A stretch of DNA of 64,000 bases, from the NCBI RefSeq assembly GCF_021021435.1, contig NZ_JAINWI010000015.1, positions 164,188 through 228,187 of the forward strand, read 5' to 3'. The notes below the pieces were generated by a model. That model was not told where the DNA came from. It saw only the letters and a list, made by a program, of their open reading frames with translations, and searched no databases. Source of the DNA: Seohaeicola saemankumensis. GTDB taxonomy: Bacteria > Pseudomonadota > Alphaproteobacteria > Rhodobacterales > Rhodobacteraceae. Both the position numbers and the translations under genes were made by a program. This document shows, piece by piece, positions 46,260 through 56,147 of this stretch. How positions within the stretch are numbered: the first letter of the stretch is position 1; every line of letters begins with the position of its first letter.

Positions 46260-47957
46260 ATGAAACTGACTATCAAACTAAAACTTGCCGCTACCTTCCT
46301 GTTCGTCTTTGCGCTTTTCGGGGCTTCTGTCTTCATGGCGCTTCGGGATCAGAAAGCTGCTGATGCGGAGCTGGACAGTATCCTAAAGCTTGAAGTCGAA
46401 GAGCTTGGCATGGTCTACGACCTGACATCTGCAAAGCTGCGCGTACGGTCCACCTTGGGCGAGTTCCTGATCGGCCTGCCTGACGCTCCCGAGGATCACT
46501 TGACCCGCCTGAGAACCGAGATATTGGACCTCGTAGCCGAAGTTGACACGCGGTTGGCGGAATTGAGTGCAGTGGCCGAAAACCCGATCCTTTTGTCCGA
46601 ACTGGCTGCACTCGAAGAACTTCACAAAAAAGCTGTTCCGATGAACCTGAAGACTATCGAACTGGAACTTGCGGGTGAGGGTGACGCTGCGAACACGCTT
46701 TTCCATGGTGAACTGGCAGATGTGAGTAGCGAAATCCGCCAGTCTCTTGGCAGAATGCGCGGCGTGATTGTTGCCAGCCTCGACAAGCGGGCAGTTGAAT
46801 CGACACTTGCCTATCAAAGCGCCCGTATCCGTCTGTTTGTGATGTTTGGCGTATCCCTGATCGTCGGCCTTGTTGCCTCCAGCATCATCACCCTGTCGAT
46901 TTCCCGCCGTTTGAACCGCGCTGCGGAAATGGCCCGTGATGTGTCCGAAGGCGATTTGCGTAGAACGATGGATGTCCGTGGTTCCGACGAGATCTCGAAC
47001 ATGCAATCCGCGCTGAACGACATGGTGGTGCGTCTGCGTGAGATCGTCGCCGATGTATCCGTCTCGGTGCAGAATGTCTCGGCTGGAGCTACGCAGATAG
47101 CCGCAACATCCGAGGAGCTTTCGCGCGGTGCTACCGATCAGGCCGCCGCGACCGAAGAAGCTTCGGCATCGGTCGAGGAAATGTCGGCCAATATCAAGCA
47201 AAGCGCCGAGAACGCGCAGATGACCGAAAGCATTGCCACCAAATCCGCGCAGGATGCGCGAGCGACAGGTGCGGCCGTGGCCGAGGCTGTCGCCGCGATG
47301 CAGACAATCGCCGACCGCATCATGATCGTGCAGGAAATTGCACGCCAGACCGACCTTCTGGCCCTTAACGCTGCGGTCGAGGCAGCGCGTGCAGGCGAAC
47401 ATGGTCGCGGCTTTGCCGTGGTCGCCGCCGAAGTGCGTAAACTAGCAGAACGCAGTCAGACAGCCGCTGCCGAAATCTCGTCGCTGTCGGCATCGACCGT
47501 TCGCACGGCGGCAAGTGCTGGCACCATGCTGCACGACCTTGTGCCCGATATCGAACGCACGTCGGATCTTGTGACAGAAATCACCGGCGCCTCGCGCGAA
47601 CTGGCCACCGGATCGTCGCAGATCACGCTGTCCATCCGCCAGCTTGACCGCGTGACACAGTCCAACACGTCGGCCTCGGAAGAGCTGTCGGCAAGTGCGA
47701 CACAACTGGCAGGTCTGGCTGGCGAGCTGACTCAAGCTGTGGACTTCTTCAAGGTCAGCGATGGCGCACGTTCGGGTGAAACCGTCCGCGAAGTAGAGCC
47801 CAAGAAAGAGACTTCCGTAATTGCCCTCAAATCCGGCGAACCGCGCAGCAAACCTGCAAACCATAACACAGGTGCTGCCGAAGGCGGATTCGATTTCGAG
47901 CTGGACGAAAAAGGTGACGAACTGGACGCCCAGTTCAAGCGTCGCGCAACCGCCTGA
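46260..47957 (+). CDS. methyl-accepting chemotaxis protein
   Basis: A 565-residue receptor with membrane segments at about 7-28 and 190-214, a four-helix-bundle periplasmic sensor between them, a HAMP domain (215-268) and a cytoplasmic signalling domain whose tip [20 protein letters not shown] lies at 361-380. The C-terminus ends in FKRRATA without a CheR/CheB docking pentapeptide. It starts 14 bases after cheW. The ligand is unknown. Confidence 0.95.
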   Translation: MKLTIKLKLAATFLFVFALFGASVFMALRDQKAADAELDSILKLEVEELGMVYDLTSAKLRVRSTLGEFLIGLPDAPEDHLTRLRTEILDLVAEVDTRLAELSAVAENPILLSELAALEELHKKAVPMNLKTIELELAGEGDAANTLFHGELADVSSEIRQSLGRMRGVIVASLDKRAVESTLAYQSARIRLFVMFGVSLIVGLVASSIITLSISRRLNRAAEMARDVSEGDLRRTMDVRGSDEISNMQSALNDMVVRLREIVADVSVSVQNVSAGATQIAATSEELSRGATDQAAATEEASASVEEMSANIKQSAENAQMTESIATKSAQDARATGAAVAEAVAAMQTIADRIMIVQEIARQTDLLALNAAVEAARAGEHGRGFAVVAAEVRKLAERSQTAAAEISSLSASTVRTAASAGTMLHDLVPDIERTSDLVTEITGASRELATGSSQITLSIRQLDRVTQSNTSASEELSASATQLAGLAGELTQAVDFFKVSDGARSGETVREVEPKKETSVIALKSGEPRSKPANHNTGAAEGGFDFELDEKGDELDAQFKRRATA

Positions 47958-47972
47958 TCCAGAGGATAGCCG

Positions 47973-48467
47973 ATGACCACTTGCACCGATTTTGTAACGC
48001 TGTCGCTTGACGATACCCTGTATGGCATTCCGGTGGACCGGGTTCGGGAAATACTCGACCTACGTCCGGTATCCCCGATGCCGAACGCACCAGCCCATCT
48101 TCTGGGGGTGATCGACCTGCGGGGGGAAAACGTGCCTGTGGTGGATATGCGTATCCTTTTGGGAATGACCCCGAAGCCCGACACGCCGCAGACAAGAATT
48201 CTTGTGGTTCTACTGCGGCATGACGGCAACGAGGCGGTCCTGGGTTTGCGTACCGATCAGGTGATTGACGTTGCCCGTCTGGACGATGGTGAATACAGCC
48301 CGTTGTCCGAGGGGCAAAAACTGGCTTGGGATGGCATGTCCATACTGGGGATCGGACGGCGGAACGGTGCCGTGATCAGTATCATTTATCTGGACGGGCT
48401 GTTTCACGGCCTGCCGCGATCCGCAATTCTGACGGACAGGCCCGCAGTCTCGCATGAGGCGGCCTGA
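47973..48467 (+). CDS. CheW coupling protein (second copy)
   Basis: A 164-residue CheW-domain protein with FVTLSLDDTLYGIPVDRVREIL and GVIDLRGENVPVVDMRILLGM. It is a distinct paralogue of the CheW gene upstream of the receptor gene. It starts 15 bases after the receptor stop and is followed closely by cheR. Confidence 0.92.
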   Translation: MTTCTDFVTLSLDDTLYGIPVDRVREILDLRPVSPMPNAPAHLLGVIDLRGENVPVVDMRILLGMTPKPDTPQTRILVVLLRHDGNEAVLGLRTDQVIDVARLDDGEYSPLSEGQKLAWDGMSILGIGRRNGAVISIIYLDGLFHGLPRSAILTDRPAVSHEAA

Positions 48468-48468
48468 G

Positions 48469-49314
48469 ATGACCAAACAGCAGGCGGTCCTTTCATCCGA
48501 AACAAACGCAAGGTTCCGCGCAGCCGTCCAACGTCTGAGCGGGATCATCTTGCCCGACAGCAAGGTTGCCATGGTTGAACAACGCCTGCGCCGCAGAGTT
48601 CTGGACACCGGCCAGAAGGACATGGAGGCCTATCTGCAGGCGCTGATGGCCGGTCGGTTGGGTGCTGCGGAAATGGAAATGGCGATCGACCTGATCACGA
48701 CCAACACCACCAGTTTTTTCCGCGAGAACGCTCATTTCGATTATCTTCGCGATATTCTGCTACCGCAGATGGTGACCGGCCATAACGGTTCCGCCCCGCG
48801 TCTGAAACTCTGGAGTGCTGCCTGTTCCGAGGGCGCAGAGGCATTCACACTTGCAATGGTGATGGCCCAGGCGCAGCGGAGCGGGCTGCGGTTCGACTGG
48901 GCCGTTCTGGGAACTGATATCTCGCGCAGCATGGTGGAAAAGGCACGCGCTGCAATCTATGCCGCAGATCAGGTCTCTGCACTCAATACCGATTTGCTCA
49001 CACGCTACATCATGGCTGCGGTAAATCCCGCTGAGAAGGAACAGGTGCGGATCGTGCCGGAGTTACGGCAGAAAGTGCGGTTCCGGCAAATGAACCTGAT
49101 GGACCCGAGCTATCCGATAGACCGCGATATCGACGTGATATTTCTGCGCAACGTGCTGATCTATTTCAATGCCGAAGACCGCGCGCATGTGGTCCGCCGC
49201 TTGCAAAGCCATTTGAGGCCGGGCGGGTATCTTTTCGTCGGACACTCGGAAGGCATGTCCGTCAAGGCCGACGGTATGGAACGGATACGTCCAACAATTT
49301 TCAGGAAAATGTGA
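48469..49314 (+). CDS. cheR: chemotaxis protein methyltransferase CheR
   Basis: A 281-residue SAM-dependent methyltransferase. The N-terminal helical part contains TTNTTSFFRENAHFDYL, and the SAM-binding site is KLWSAACSEGAEAFTLAMV; the IFLRNVLIYFN strand follows. It methylates receptor glutamates. I prefer the ATG at 48469 (two bases after the CheW stop, with GAGG upstream) to the one at 48454 inside cheW. Confidence 0.95.
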   Translation: MTKQQAVLSSETNARFRAAVQRLSGIILPDSKVAMVEQRLRRRVLDTGQKDMEAYLQALMAGRLGAAEMEMAIDLITTNTTSFFRENAHFDYLRDILLPQMVTGHNGSAPRLKLWSAACSEGAEAFTLAMVMAQAQRSGLRFDWAVLGTDISRSMVEKARAAIYAADQVSALNTDLLTRYIMAAVNPAEKEQVRIVPELRQKVRFRQMNLMDPSYPIDRDIDVIFLRNVLIYFNAEDRAHVVRRLQSHLRPGGYLFVGHSEGMSVKADGMERIRPTIFRKM

Positions 49315-50438
49315 TGGCGACTGCATCCAGAAACGAGCCTGTCAAAGTATTGATAGTGGACGATTCCGCATCCGCCCGCTTGATGCTGCGCCGGATTATC
49401 GAAACAGACCCGTCGCTGCAGGTGTCGGGTCTGGCACAGGATGCCTATGCTGCAGCCCGTATCATGCGGTCAGAACTGCCCGATGTCATCCTGCTGGATC
49501 TCGAAATGCCGGGCATCGACGGAATGACCTTTTTGCGACGCATCATGCAGCAGCATCCTTTGCCGGTCGTTATCTGCTCGACGCTGACCGAAGACGGCTC
49601 GCGCAGGAGCGTCGAGGCAATGGAAACCGGAGCCGTCGACGTCATCCGCAAACCCGCGCTGCACGATGCAGGGGCCAAATCCGAGGCCACGGTGCGTATA
49701 TGCGATGCCCTGCAAGCGGCTGCGATGTCACGCTCGCGATTGCGTAACGCACCAATTCGCCAGCCGAAACCCCTGATCGCGACGCAGAAACTGACCGCTG
49801 ACGAGATTCTGCCGCCACCTAATTTCACCCGTCCCGTTCCCCCCGGACCGCTTGTAGTCTGCATGGGCGCCTCGACCGGCGGCACCGAGGCGCTGCGCGA
49901 GGTACTGTGCGCCCTGCCCGCAGATTGCCCGCCTGTTGTTATCGTGCAGCACATGCCCAAAGGGTTCACCGCCGCTTTCGCGCGGCGTCTGGACAGCCTA
50001 GCGACAATACGAATCCGTGAGGCAGAGGATGGCATGACTGTCTCGACCGGGGAGGCCGTGATCGCGCCCGGTGACAGCCATATGATACTACGGCGCCGGA
50101 CCTCGGGGTATTATGTGAATGTCACGGACGGTCCCGCTGTCTCGCGTCACCGGCCTTCGGTGGATGTGCTGTTCCGCTCAGCCGCGACATGTGCAGGTCC
50201 GAACGCTTTGGGTATTCTGCTGACCGGAATGGGGGATGACGGGGCCACCTGCTTGGGGGAAATCCTCAAGGCAGGCGGCGCAAGCATCGCACAGGACGAG
50301 GCAACATCGGTCGTCTTCGGCATGCCCGGCGAGGCTGTCCGCAAAGGTCATGCACAACAGGTTCTGCCCCTGCAAAAGATGCCTGCGGCAATCGTTTCAT
50401 TTGCCCGCAAGACAGCGACCATGGGTGGCACCGCATGA
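49314..50438 (+). CDS. cheB: chemotaxis glutamate methylesterase CheB
   Basis: A 374-residue two-domain protein. The receiver domain has phospho-Asp62 (LLDLEMPGIDG) and the C-terminal esterase has MGASTGGTEAL with the catalytic Ser, VQHMPKGFT with the His and LLTGMGDDG with the Asp. It removes receptor methyl groups and adapts the system. Its ATG overlaps the cheR stop (TGATG). An NRE-type linker of about 50 residues joins the domains. Confidence 0.95.
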   Translation: MATASRNEPVKVLIVDDSASARLMLRRIIETDPSLQVSGLAQDAYAAARIMRSELPDVILLDLEMPGIDGMTFLRRIMQQHPLPVVICSTLTEDGSRRSVEAMETGAVDVIRKPALHDAGAKSEATVRICDALQAAAMSRSRLRNAPIRQPKPLIATQKLTADEILPPPNFTRPVPPGPLVVCMGASTGGTEALREVLCALPADCPPVVIVQHMPKGFTAAFARRLDSLATIRIREAEDGMTVSTGEAVIAPGDSHMILRRRTSGYYVNVTDGPAVSRHRPSVDVLFRSAATCAGPNALGILLTGMGDDGATCLGEILKAGGASIAQDEATSVVFGMPGEAVRKGHAQQVLPLQKMPAAIVSFARKTATMGGTA

Positions 50439-52156
50439 TGTTTTCCCCCAATTCGATCGGCGCACAGCAAACCGGACTACGCCCCTTCGACGATCTGCTC
50501 GGGATTACCGAGGATGCCTTTGTTGTGGCGGGCAATTGCCTTGAGGACAGCGTGGCGGATATCCGCGCCCTGCATACTGTTTTCGCAGGGCTTGAAACAA
50601 CCCTCGGCACCGAGGCCGACGCGGCTTTGAAGCGCCAGATCGTCGGCGTGGCGGATCGGGGCGACCAGATGCAGATTGGTTTCGGTCGGATCAAGACCGC
50701 GACAACGGACTTGCGCGACGTGATGACCGGTGTGCGCTCGGAAGTGCGAAGCCTTGGCACAATCGTCCGGCTTATCGCCAATATCTCGATCAATGCGCGC
50801 ATTCAGGGCAATAGCCTGTCGCAGCCCAAACCGCAGATCCGGTCTTTCGTGGAGCGGTTTGGACATTTGTCCACCGAGGCAGAAACGATCCTGTCAGACG
50901 TGAATGACGCAATGGTGGCAGCCCTTGATGCTGTGAAAGGTATCGAGACGGCGCAAACCGCCCTGTCGGACGAACTGCGCCAGACGACATTTCCCGCGAT
51001 CGAGGATTTCACGGCGGTCGCACGTGCGATCAGCGCGGAACAACCGACCCTGCACCAGTCCTCCACCGCGATCGCTACGCAGATGCAGCTTGTGTCGGGT
51101 GATGTCGCGCGGCTTGTGACCTCATTGCAGATCGGCGACACGTTGCGCCAGCGTCTGGAACAGATCCACGCCGCCTTGGCGCTTGCAGGCGATAGCCCGA
51201 ACGAACGGGCCTTATCCTACCGGCTCGCCGCCGTGCTGGCTGAAGGCACGCTTGACGACTCGCTCCCGCATATCGACGAGGCGCTCTTGTCACTGAATGA
51301 CGTCGCATCCCGTGGCCGTGATATCGCATGCGCGGCGACGACCTCGGCCTTTGCGACCGATGCGATGCAACGGGCCGAGGAAGGGGAAAGATCTTTGGCC
51401 GCCTTTCGTAAGAGTCTGGAGGAAAGTCGCGCCCATTTCGTAGCGATGCAATCGGGCGCATATCAGGTCAGGGCGCATATCGAGACGATTCTCGGCCATG
51501 ATGCCGCCTTGCAAAGCATTGCCCAGCAAATCCGTCTTGCCGGCGTGAATGCTGTCATTGCCTGCGCCAAGCTGGGCGAGGACGGGCGCGCCCTGCGCGA
51601 ATTGGCGCAGTGGTTGCGCGTGATCACGGATGAATGCAACGAAACCATGCACCGCTTGCAATTGGCGCTTGGCGCCTCGCGCGCAGCACTTGCAAGCATC
51701 GGCGATGACATGATCGCCGGTCTGGAATCCGACCTGTCTGGCTTTGTGAAGGACGCGTCGGATCTGGGCAGCCTGATCGCTACGGCCCACCGCGCGCTGT
51801 CCGGTGTTTCAGCGCGTTTTGATGCCGTGGCCCATGATTTGGGGGTCCGCATCCACAGATCGTTATCGGCGCTGTCGACCGTCCGTTCCAAACTGACCGA
51901 TATCAGCCCCGTAACCGGCATGCTGCAGTTTCTTGCGTCGATCTATCCGGAACCCGACACATCCATTGCGCAGGCGCAGGACTATCTGGCAAGCGTCCGG
52001 CGCAAATACACGATGGCATCGGAGCGTTCTCTGCATGACCGTCTGGTTGCATCGCTGGCCACGGATACGGGCGCAAAGCCACCCGCGCAAAAGCGCGCGT
52101 CCGAGCAGGGCCTGCAAACATGCGATGCCGATGATCTGGAAGATATCCTGTTCTGA
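50435..52156 (+). CDS. soluble coiled-coil protein with two degenerate MCP signalling tips
   Basis: A 573-residue protein without a membrane segment, overlapping cheB by ATGA. Two segments look like eroded receptor tips: about 109-150 (VRLIANISINARIQGNSL then RSFVERFGHLSTEAE) and 358-400 (IAQQIRLAGVNAVIACAKLG then EDGRALRELAQWLRVITDE). Compared with the intact receptor tip in this operon, spacing of the hydrophobic positions and the N-A-x-I-x-A-A/C pattern is kept, while other residues differ. Long helices surround both. It ends in acidic DADDLEDILF. It could bind CheA/CheW or act as an array scaffold. The function is unknown. Confidence 0.7.
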   Translation: MMFSPNSIGAQQTGLRPFDDLLGITEDAFVVAGNCLEDSVADIRALHTVFAGLETTLGTEADAALKRQIVGVADRGDQMQIGFGRIKTATTDLRDVMTGVRSEVRSLGTIVRLIANISINARIQGNSLSQPKPQIRSFVERFGHLSTEAETILSDVNDAMVAALDAVKGIETAQTALSDELRQTTFPAIEDFTAVARAISAEQPTLHQSSTAIATQMQLVSGDVARLVTSLQIGDTLRQRLEQIHAALALAGDSPNERALSYRLAAVLAEGTLDDSLPHIDEALLSLNDVASRGRDIACAATTSAFATDAMQRAEEGERSLAAFRKSLEESRAHFVAMQSGAYQVRAHIETILGHDAALQSIAQQIRLAGVNAVIACAKLGEDGRALRELAQWLRVITDECNETMHRLQLALGASRAALASIGDDMIAGLESDLSGFVKDASDLGSLIATAHRALSGVSARFDAVAHDLGVRIHRSLSALSTVRSKLTDISPVTGMLQFLASIYPEPDTSIAQAQDYLASVRRKYTMASERSLHDRLVASLATDTGAKPPAQKRASEQGLQTCDADDLEDILF

Positions 52157-52186
52157 CGGGACGGGACCGCAGGCCAGATATCAAGC

Positions 52187-52660
52187 CTACGCGGCAGAGG
52201 CGAGAATCGCGCAGTTGACTGTCATCAGGTAACTCCATTCGTCCATTTCGACACTTGTGACCTTGTGCTTCATGTCGATGGTCAGGAACGAATGCCCCTG
52301 GACAAAGGACCACAGGATATAGGCACGGTGCAGGACATCCGGATCGTCAGGTGGCAGACCAACGCAAGCCGCCGCCGCCAGAACCACAACGTAAAACGGC
52401 TCTTGTCCTTGGCCAGCAGGTCAGGATCGTTCTCGTGCCCTTCCGTCAGCCCGGAAACCAGACGAAAGACACCCGGTTCGGCGCGGGCGAAAGCGATATA
52501 GGCCAAACCGACGGCAGCGACGGCTTCCAGCGATCCGCGGGGATGTGCCGCGCTATGCGCCTCCATCTCGGTACGCAGGCGGCCTATCGCTTCGCTGACG
52601 ACCAACCTCAGGATTTCGTCGCGGTCCTTGAAACGGTTGTAGGGCGCGGCGGGATCGTGC
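52187..52660 (-). pseudogene. tetR-family regulator remnant, 5' truncated and frameshifted
   Basis: The minus strand reads APYNRFKDRDEILRLVVSE, the end of a TetR helix-turn-helix, then a ligand domain (LEAVAAVGLAYIAFARAEPG) of the WHG type. At about 52390 the frame breaks and continues one frame over as VLAAAACVGLPPDDPDVLHR through to the stop. The first 35 or so residues, including most of the DNA-binding helix region, are missing because the sequence is joined at about 52650 to an unrelated oxidoreductase remnant. It cannot make a working regulator. Confidence 0.75.
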
Positions 52661-53024
52661 TGTTCGGATCGCGGGTCGGCTTCGATGGCGCGCCACCGTC
52701 GGCGACCTATGCCGCAACCAAAGGCTTCGTGCAAAGTTTCGCGGAAGGCATCGCTGTAGAGATGCGTCAGCTTGGCGGCAATGTGCTGTCAGTGGCGCCC
52801 AGACCGATGGGCACGGGTTTTGCCGCCCGCGCGGGCATGCCGATGGGACAGGCAGCAACGCCAGAGACTGTCGCGCGCAGCGCTCTTGCTCCTTGGGGCA
52901 TCGCACCGCTGTCAGGCCGGGGTTTCTGGCAAAATTTCTGGGCTTGTCACTGGCGATGCTACCCCGATGGGCGCGTGTGCGGGTCATAGGGGGCATTTTG
53001 AAAGGCATGATCGGCCCGCAATAG
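52645..53024 (+). pseudogene. short-chain dehydrogenase remnant, 5' truncated and frameshifted
   Basis: The plus strand reads GGIVLFGSRVGF, then the SDR active-site motif ATYAATKGFVQSFAEGIAVE (Tyr-x-x-x-Lys) and VLSVAPRPMGTGF. Near 52920 one frame ends its resemblance and the next continues with FLAKFLGLSLAMLPRWARVR and stops at 53022-53024. The Rossmann half (about 140 residues) is missing at the 5' side, where it abuts the tetR remnant. The two genes were probably divergent neighbours before a deletion. Confidence 0.75.
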
Positions 53025-53054
53025 GCCGCGCAGGATGTCAAGGCGGGGCTAAGG

Positions 53055-53978
53055 TCAGCCCCAAGGCCCTGATTGTTTCCGGTTCCGCGTCTTGGGCACA
53101 CGGCTGGCTGAAACTGGCCGATTCAGTGTTGTGCCACCTTGCTGGCGTGGCACCGTCATGGCGCGAAGTGCCGCCACGCGGTTCTCGGTCGCGGGATGGG
53201 TCGCAAAAAGACTGTCATGCTTGTATGCGTGCAACGGATTGATGATGAACATATGCGCCGTTCCCGGATTACGCTCGGCTGCATGATTGTCGATCCTCGC
53301 CGCGCCCATCGCAATCTTTTCCAAGGCCGAGGCCAGCCAGAGTGGTTGACCGCAAATCTCAGCTCCGGCCTTGTCTGCCGCATATTCCCGCGTCCGGCTG
53401 ATCGCCATTTGCACCAAGGCCGCCGCCATCGGTGCAAGGAGCATCATCAGAAGCGTGCCTAGCAACCCCAAACGCTCGCGCGACCCGCCAAAGAACAACG
53501 CGAAATTGGCCAACATCGAGATCGCACCGGCGAAGGTTGCAGTCACCGTCATGATAGCAGTGTCATGGTTGCGGATATGGGCCAGTTCATGTGCGATCAC
53601 GCCGGCCAGTTCCTCGCGCGTCAAGCTGTGTATCAGACCGGCAGTCACAGCCACTGCTGCATTGGCAGGGTTCCGGCCGGTGGCAAACGCATTGGGCTGC
53701 GGCGTGTCAATCAGGTAGACCGCTGGCGCGGGAAGGCCCGCATTGCGCGCGAGATCCATCGTCAGGGCATGAAGCCCCAACCGGTCACCGGCTGCCACGG
53801 GCTGGGCGTTGTGCATCCGCAGGACCATCCGGTCCGAGTTCCACCACGTAAAGGCGTTCATGGCTGCCGCGACAACCAGCGCAATCACAGCGCCACCCGA
53901 TCCGCCAATCAGGTAGCCGACACCCATGAAAAGCGCGGTCATCGCCGCCATCAGCATCGCTGTCTTCACATAGCCCAT
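53055..53978 (-). CDS. htpX: zinc metalloprotease HtpX
   Basis: A 307-residue membrane protease. The N-terminal segments are at about 6-40 and the zinc site HELAH at 130-134; two further hydrophobic segments follow at about 145-195. HtpX degrades misfolded membrane proteins and is usually heat-induced. An AGGAG site lies six bases before the ATG at 53978. A possible heat-shock promoter lies at 54015-54044. The C-terminal 35 residues are basic and disordered. Confidence 0.95.
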   Translation of the reverse strand: MGYVKTAMLMAAMTALFMGVGYLIGGSGGAVIALVVAAAMNAFTWWNSDRMVLRMHNAQPVAAGDRLGLHALTMDLARNAGLPAPAVYLIDTPQPNAFATGRNPANAAVAVTAGLIHSLTREELAGVIAHELAHIRNHDTAIMTVTATFAGAISMLANFALFFGGSRERLGLLGTLLMMLLAPMAAALVQMAISRTREYAADKAGAEICGQPLWLASALEKIAMGAARIDNHAAERNPGTAHMFIINPLHAYKHDSLFATHPATENRVAALRAMTVPRQQGGTTLNRPVSASRVPKTRNRKQSGPWG

Positions 53979-54415
53979 CTTGGTCTCCTGCAACGCAAAC
54001 CGGTATCATGATGGAAATATGGAGAGGGTCGCGGCCTATACAAGCATCCATCACAAACCGGCAGGTGAACCTGACGCTCCAAGAGGGCGCTCCGGCCGTC
54101 TTCGCCCACACTTTCGGGGGAGCGGTATCTGCCAGCCCACCTTGTTCAAGCGCACCGGATCACGGGGAACGCAGGACAAACGGGCGGCCGTCCTGCCCTG
54201 CGGCACGCAATCGCGTGTCATTTATCCCGCTCAACACGTCTTTGGCAGAAACCTTGTCCGGCATCACAGGCCGCGACCTGCCTTTTTTCTACGCAACATC
54301 GTGACCGGCCCAGGCAGCGGCATAGTTCACTTCAAGCAGAACCATCAAAATGCTTTTTCGCCGATCACACAATCGGGTTGTTCGCTGCATCAGCCTGCCG
54401 GCATGGGCCGTTAGC
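53979..54415. other. intergenic region upstream of htpX
   Basis: These 437 bases hold the htpX promoter region at their left end. The rest has short open frames on both strands, including a minus-strand frame with MPDKVSAKDVLSGIND and later FVLRSP before a stop, but nothing I recognise. It may be decayed coding sequence. Confidence 0.4.
54015..54044 (-). promoter_or_regulatory. possible sigma-32 type promoter for htpX
   Basis: On the minus strand CTTG (54044-54041) is followed after 19 bases by CATATTT (54021-54015). The alphaproteobacterial heat-shock pattern is CTTG, 17-18 bases, CYTATNT, so one position and the spacing deviate slightly. Its distance to the htpX start (36 bases) is right for a promoter. 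A visual match only. Confidence 0.4.
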
Positions 54416-55396
54416 TTACTGGGTCAGCACCCGTATAGGGTTGCCCTCTTTCCACGCCGCCACAGCTTCGGCCATCTGCCTGTAAAACAAGGTGAAGGTT
54501 TGCAAACTCGCATAGCCCAGATGCGGCGCAAGAAGGAGTTTTCCGGTCCTGATCAATTCCTGATCCATGATCGGATCATCACCGGCTAGCGGTTCGCTAT
54601 CGAACACATCCAATGCTGCCCCTGCCAACCTGTTCCGGTGCAGCGCGTCCAGAAGGTCGGACTGGTTGACGATTGGCCCCCGCGACGTGTTGACCAAGGT
54701 TGCATCGGGACGCATGGCTGCCAGCGCCGCCGCATCTATCATGCCGCGCGATCTGTCCGACAGCACAACATGGATCGACACCACATCCGATTGCCCCATC
54801 AGGCTGGTCAGGGTGTTGCAATAGGTTACCCCGTGTTCGGCACAAAGTTCAGGTGTCAGGTTCTGCGACCATGCCGCAACCGACATCCCGAAGGCCTTGC
54901 CAAGCTGCGCCATCTGTCGCCCGACCTTGCCCAGACCGACCAAGCCAAGCGTCAGACCATGCAGGTCGCGACCCAAGCCGATTTGCCAGCCGCCTGCGGT
55001 CAGGCTATTGGCTTCGACTACGATGCGGCGCTCCAAGGCAAGGATCAGCCCCATCGTCAGTTCCGCTGTCATTGTCATCCGCATGTCGGTGCCACAGACA
55101 GGGATTCTCCGCGCGGCGGCGGCGGCAAGATCAATGGACAGGTTGCGCGTGCCCGAAGTGACGATCAGGCGCAGGTTGGGCAGTGCGCGGATGATCTGCC
55201 CCGGCAAAGGTGTCCGCTCGCGCATGACGCACAGCACGTCAAAAGGCCTCAGTCTTTCGATCACTTCAGCTTCGTCTTTCAGGGTGTCACGGAAAACCGT
55301 GACATCGCCCAGGCCGGTCCAGTCTGCCAGATCGACCGCAACGCCCGCATAATCGTCAAGGATAGCGATTTTCAGCACTTGTTGTTGCATCGTCAT
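54416..55396 (-). CDS. D-2-hydroxyacid dehydrogenase family protein
   Basis: A 326-residue NAD(P)-dependent oxidoreductase. The N-terminal catalytic part begins LKIAILDDYAGVA; the nucleotide fold shows GLTLGLVGLGKVGRQMA, and the conserved Arg lies in VNTSRGPIVNQ, Glu in DVFDSEPLA and His in LLAPHLGYAS. It interconverts a 2-oxoacid and a D-2-hydroxyacid. It ends the minus arm of the second divergon and overlaps the RraA gene by four bases. The substrate might be the 2-oxoacid made by the aldolase. Confidence 0.88.
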   Translation of the reverse strand: MTMQQQVLKIAILDDYAGVAVDLADWTGLGDVTVFRDTLKDEAEVIERLRPFDVLCVMRERTPLPGQIIRALPNLRLIVTSGTRNLSIDLAAAAARRIPVCGTDMRMTMTAELTMGLILALERRIVVEANSLTAGGWQIGLGRDLHGLTLGLVGLGKVGRQMAQLGKAFGMSVAAWSQNLTPELCAEHGVTYCNTLTSLMGQSDVVSIHVVLSDRSRGMIDAAALAAMRPDATLVNTSRGPIVNQSDLLDALHRNRLAGAALDVFDSEPLAGDDPIMDQELIRTGKLLLAPHLGYASLQTFTLFYRQMAEAVAAWKEGNPIRVLTQ

Positions 55397-56103
55397 TGAT
55401 CCAGCCCTGCGGACCAGTTGACCGGCCCCTCGACATATTTCAGGCCCTTGGCGGCCGCTTTCTCGCGCAGGCCCAGAAGGTCCAGCGTTTTGCCGCCGTT
55501 CAGAAGATCGGCACGCATTTTATCTTCTTTTTCCACCCGCGCCTGTGCCGCTGCCAGCACTTGGACAGCAGACGCCCTTGGAACGACAACGACGCCGTCA
55601 TCATCGCCGCAGACGACATCGCCCGGCACGATGCGCTGGCCGCCGCAGATGACAGGCACGTTCACCGCACCGATCGTTTCCTTGACCGTGCCCTGAGCCG
55701 AAATCGCGCGCGCCCAGACGGGAAAACCCTCGTCACGCAGAACACGCACGTCCCGTATGCCTGTATCGAGGATCACACCAGCACCGCCACGTTGACGCAC
55801 ATATTCCGCCAGTATGTCGCCAAAAAACCCGTCGCGGCTTTCGGATGTTGTGGCGACAACCAGAACATCGCCGGGCTGCATCAATTCTATTGCGACATGC
55901 AGCATCCAGTTGTCGCCCGGCGCGCAAAGGGCCGTGATCGCAGAACCGCCGATTGCGGCACCTTCCACGATGGCGCGCATATCGGGCACCATAGCACCGG
56001 TGCGCCCTTGCGCTTCATGGACAGTCGCCACACCTGCCTTGGCAAGACCCGCGATGGTGTCTGCATCCGCCCGCTCGATCCGCTTTACTGCTGTTCCGAT
56101 CAT
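55393..56103 (-). CDS. RraA-family aldolase/decarboxylase (ligK/galC type)
   Basis: A 236-residue protein of the RraA fold. Motifs such as GDVLVVATTSESRDGFFGDI and GVILDTGIRDVRVLRDEGFP, with the catalytic Arg and Asp, match 4-carboxy-4-hydroxy-2-oxoadipate or HMG aldolases, which split C6-C7 oxoacids into pyruvate and oxaloacetate or pyruvate and also decarboxylate oxaloacetate. It has the extra C-terminal helical tail (KMRADLLNGGKTLDLLGL) of the aldolase subgroup. A second RraA paralogue is at 60082. The exact substrate is unknown. Confidence 0.85.
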   Translation of the reverse strand: MIGTAVKRIERADADTIAGLAKAGVATVHEAQGRTGAMVPDMRAIVEGAAIGGSAITALCAPGDNWMLHVAIELMQPGDVLVVATTSESRDGFFGDILAEYVRQRGGAGVILDTGIRDVRVLRDEGFPVWARAISAQGTVKETIGAVNVPVICGGQRIVPGDVVCGDDDGVVVVPRASAVQVLAAAQARVEKEDKMRADLLNGGKTLDLLGLREKAAAKGLKYVEGPVNWSAGLDQ

Positions 56104-56147
56104 GATCGGTATTCCTTCTTCGTAAGTTAAAATAGGATGGGGTTACG

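Noticed and set aside
53980..54414. 144-codon plus-strand frame upstream of htpX
   Set aside because: Composition and codon use resemble a shadow; no start signal or family.
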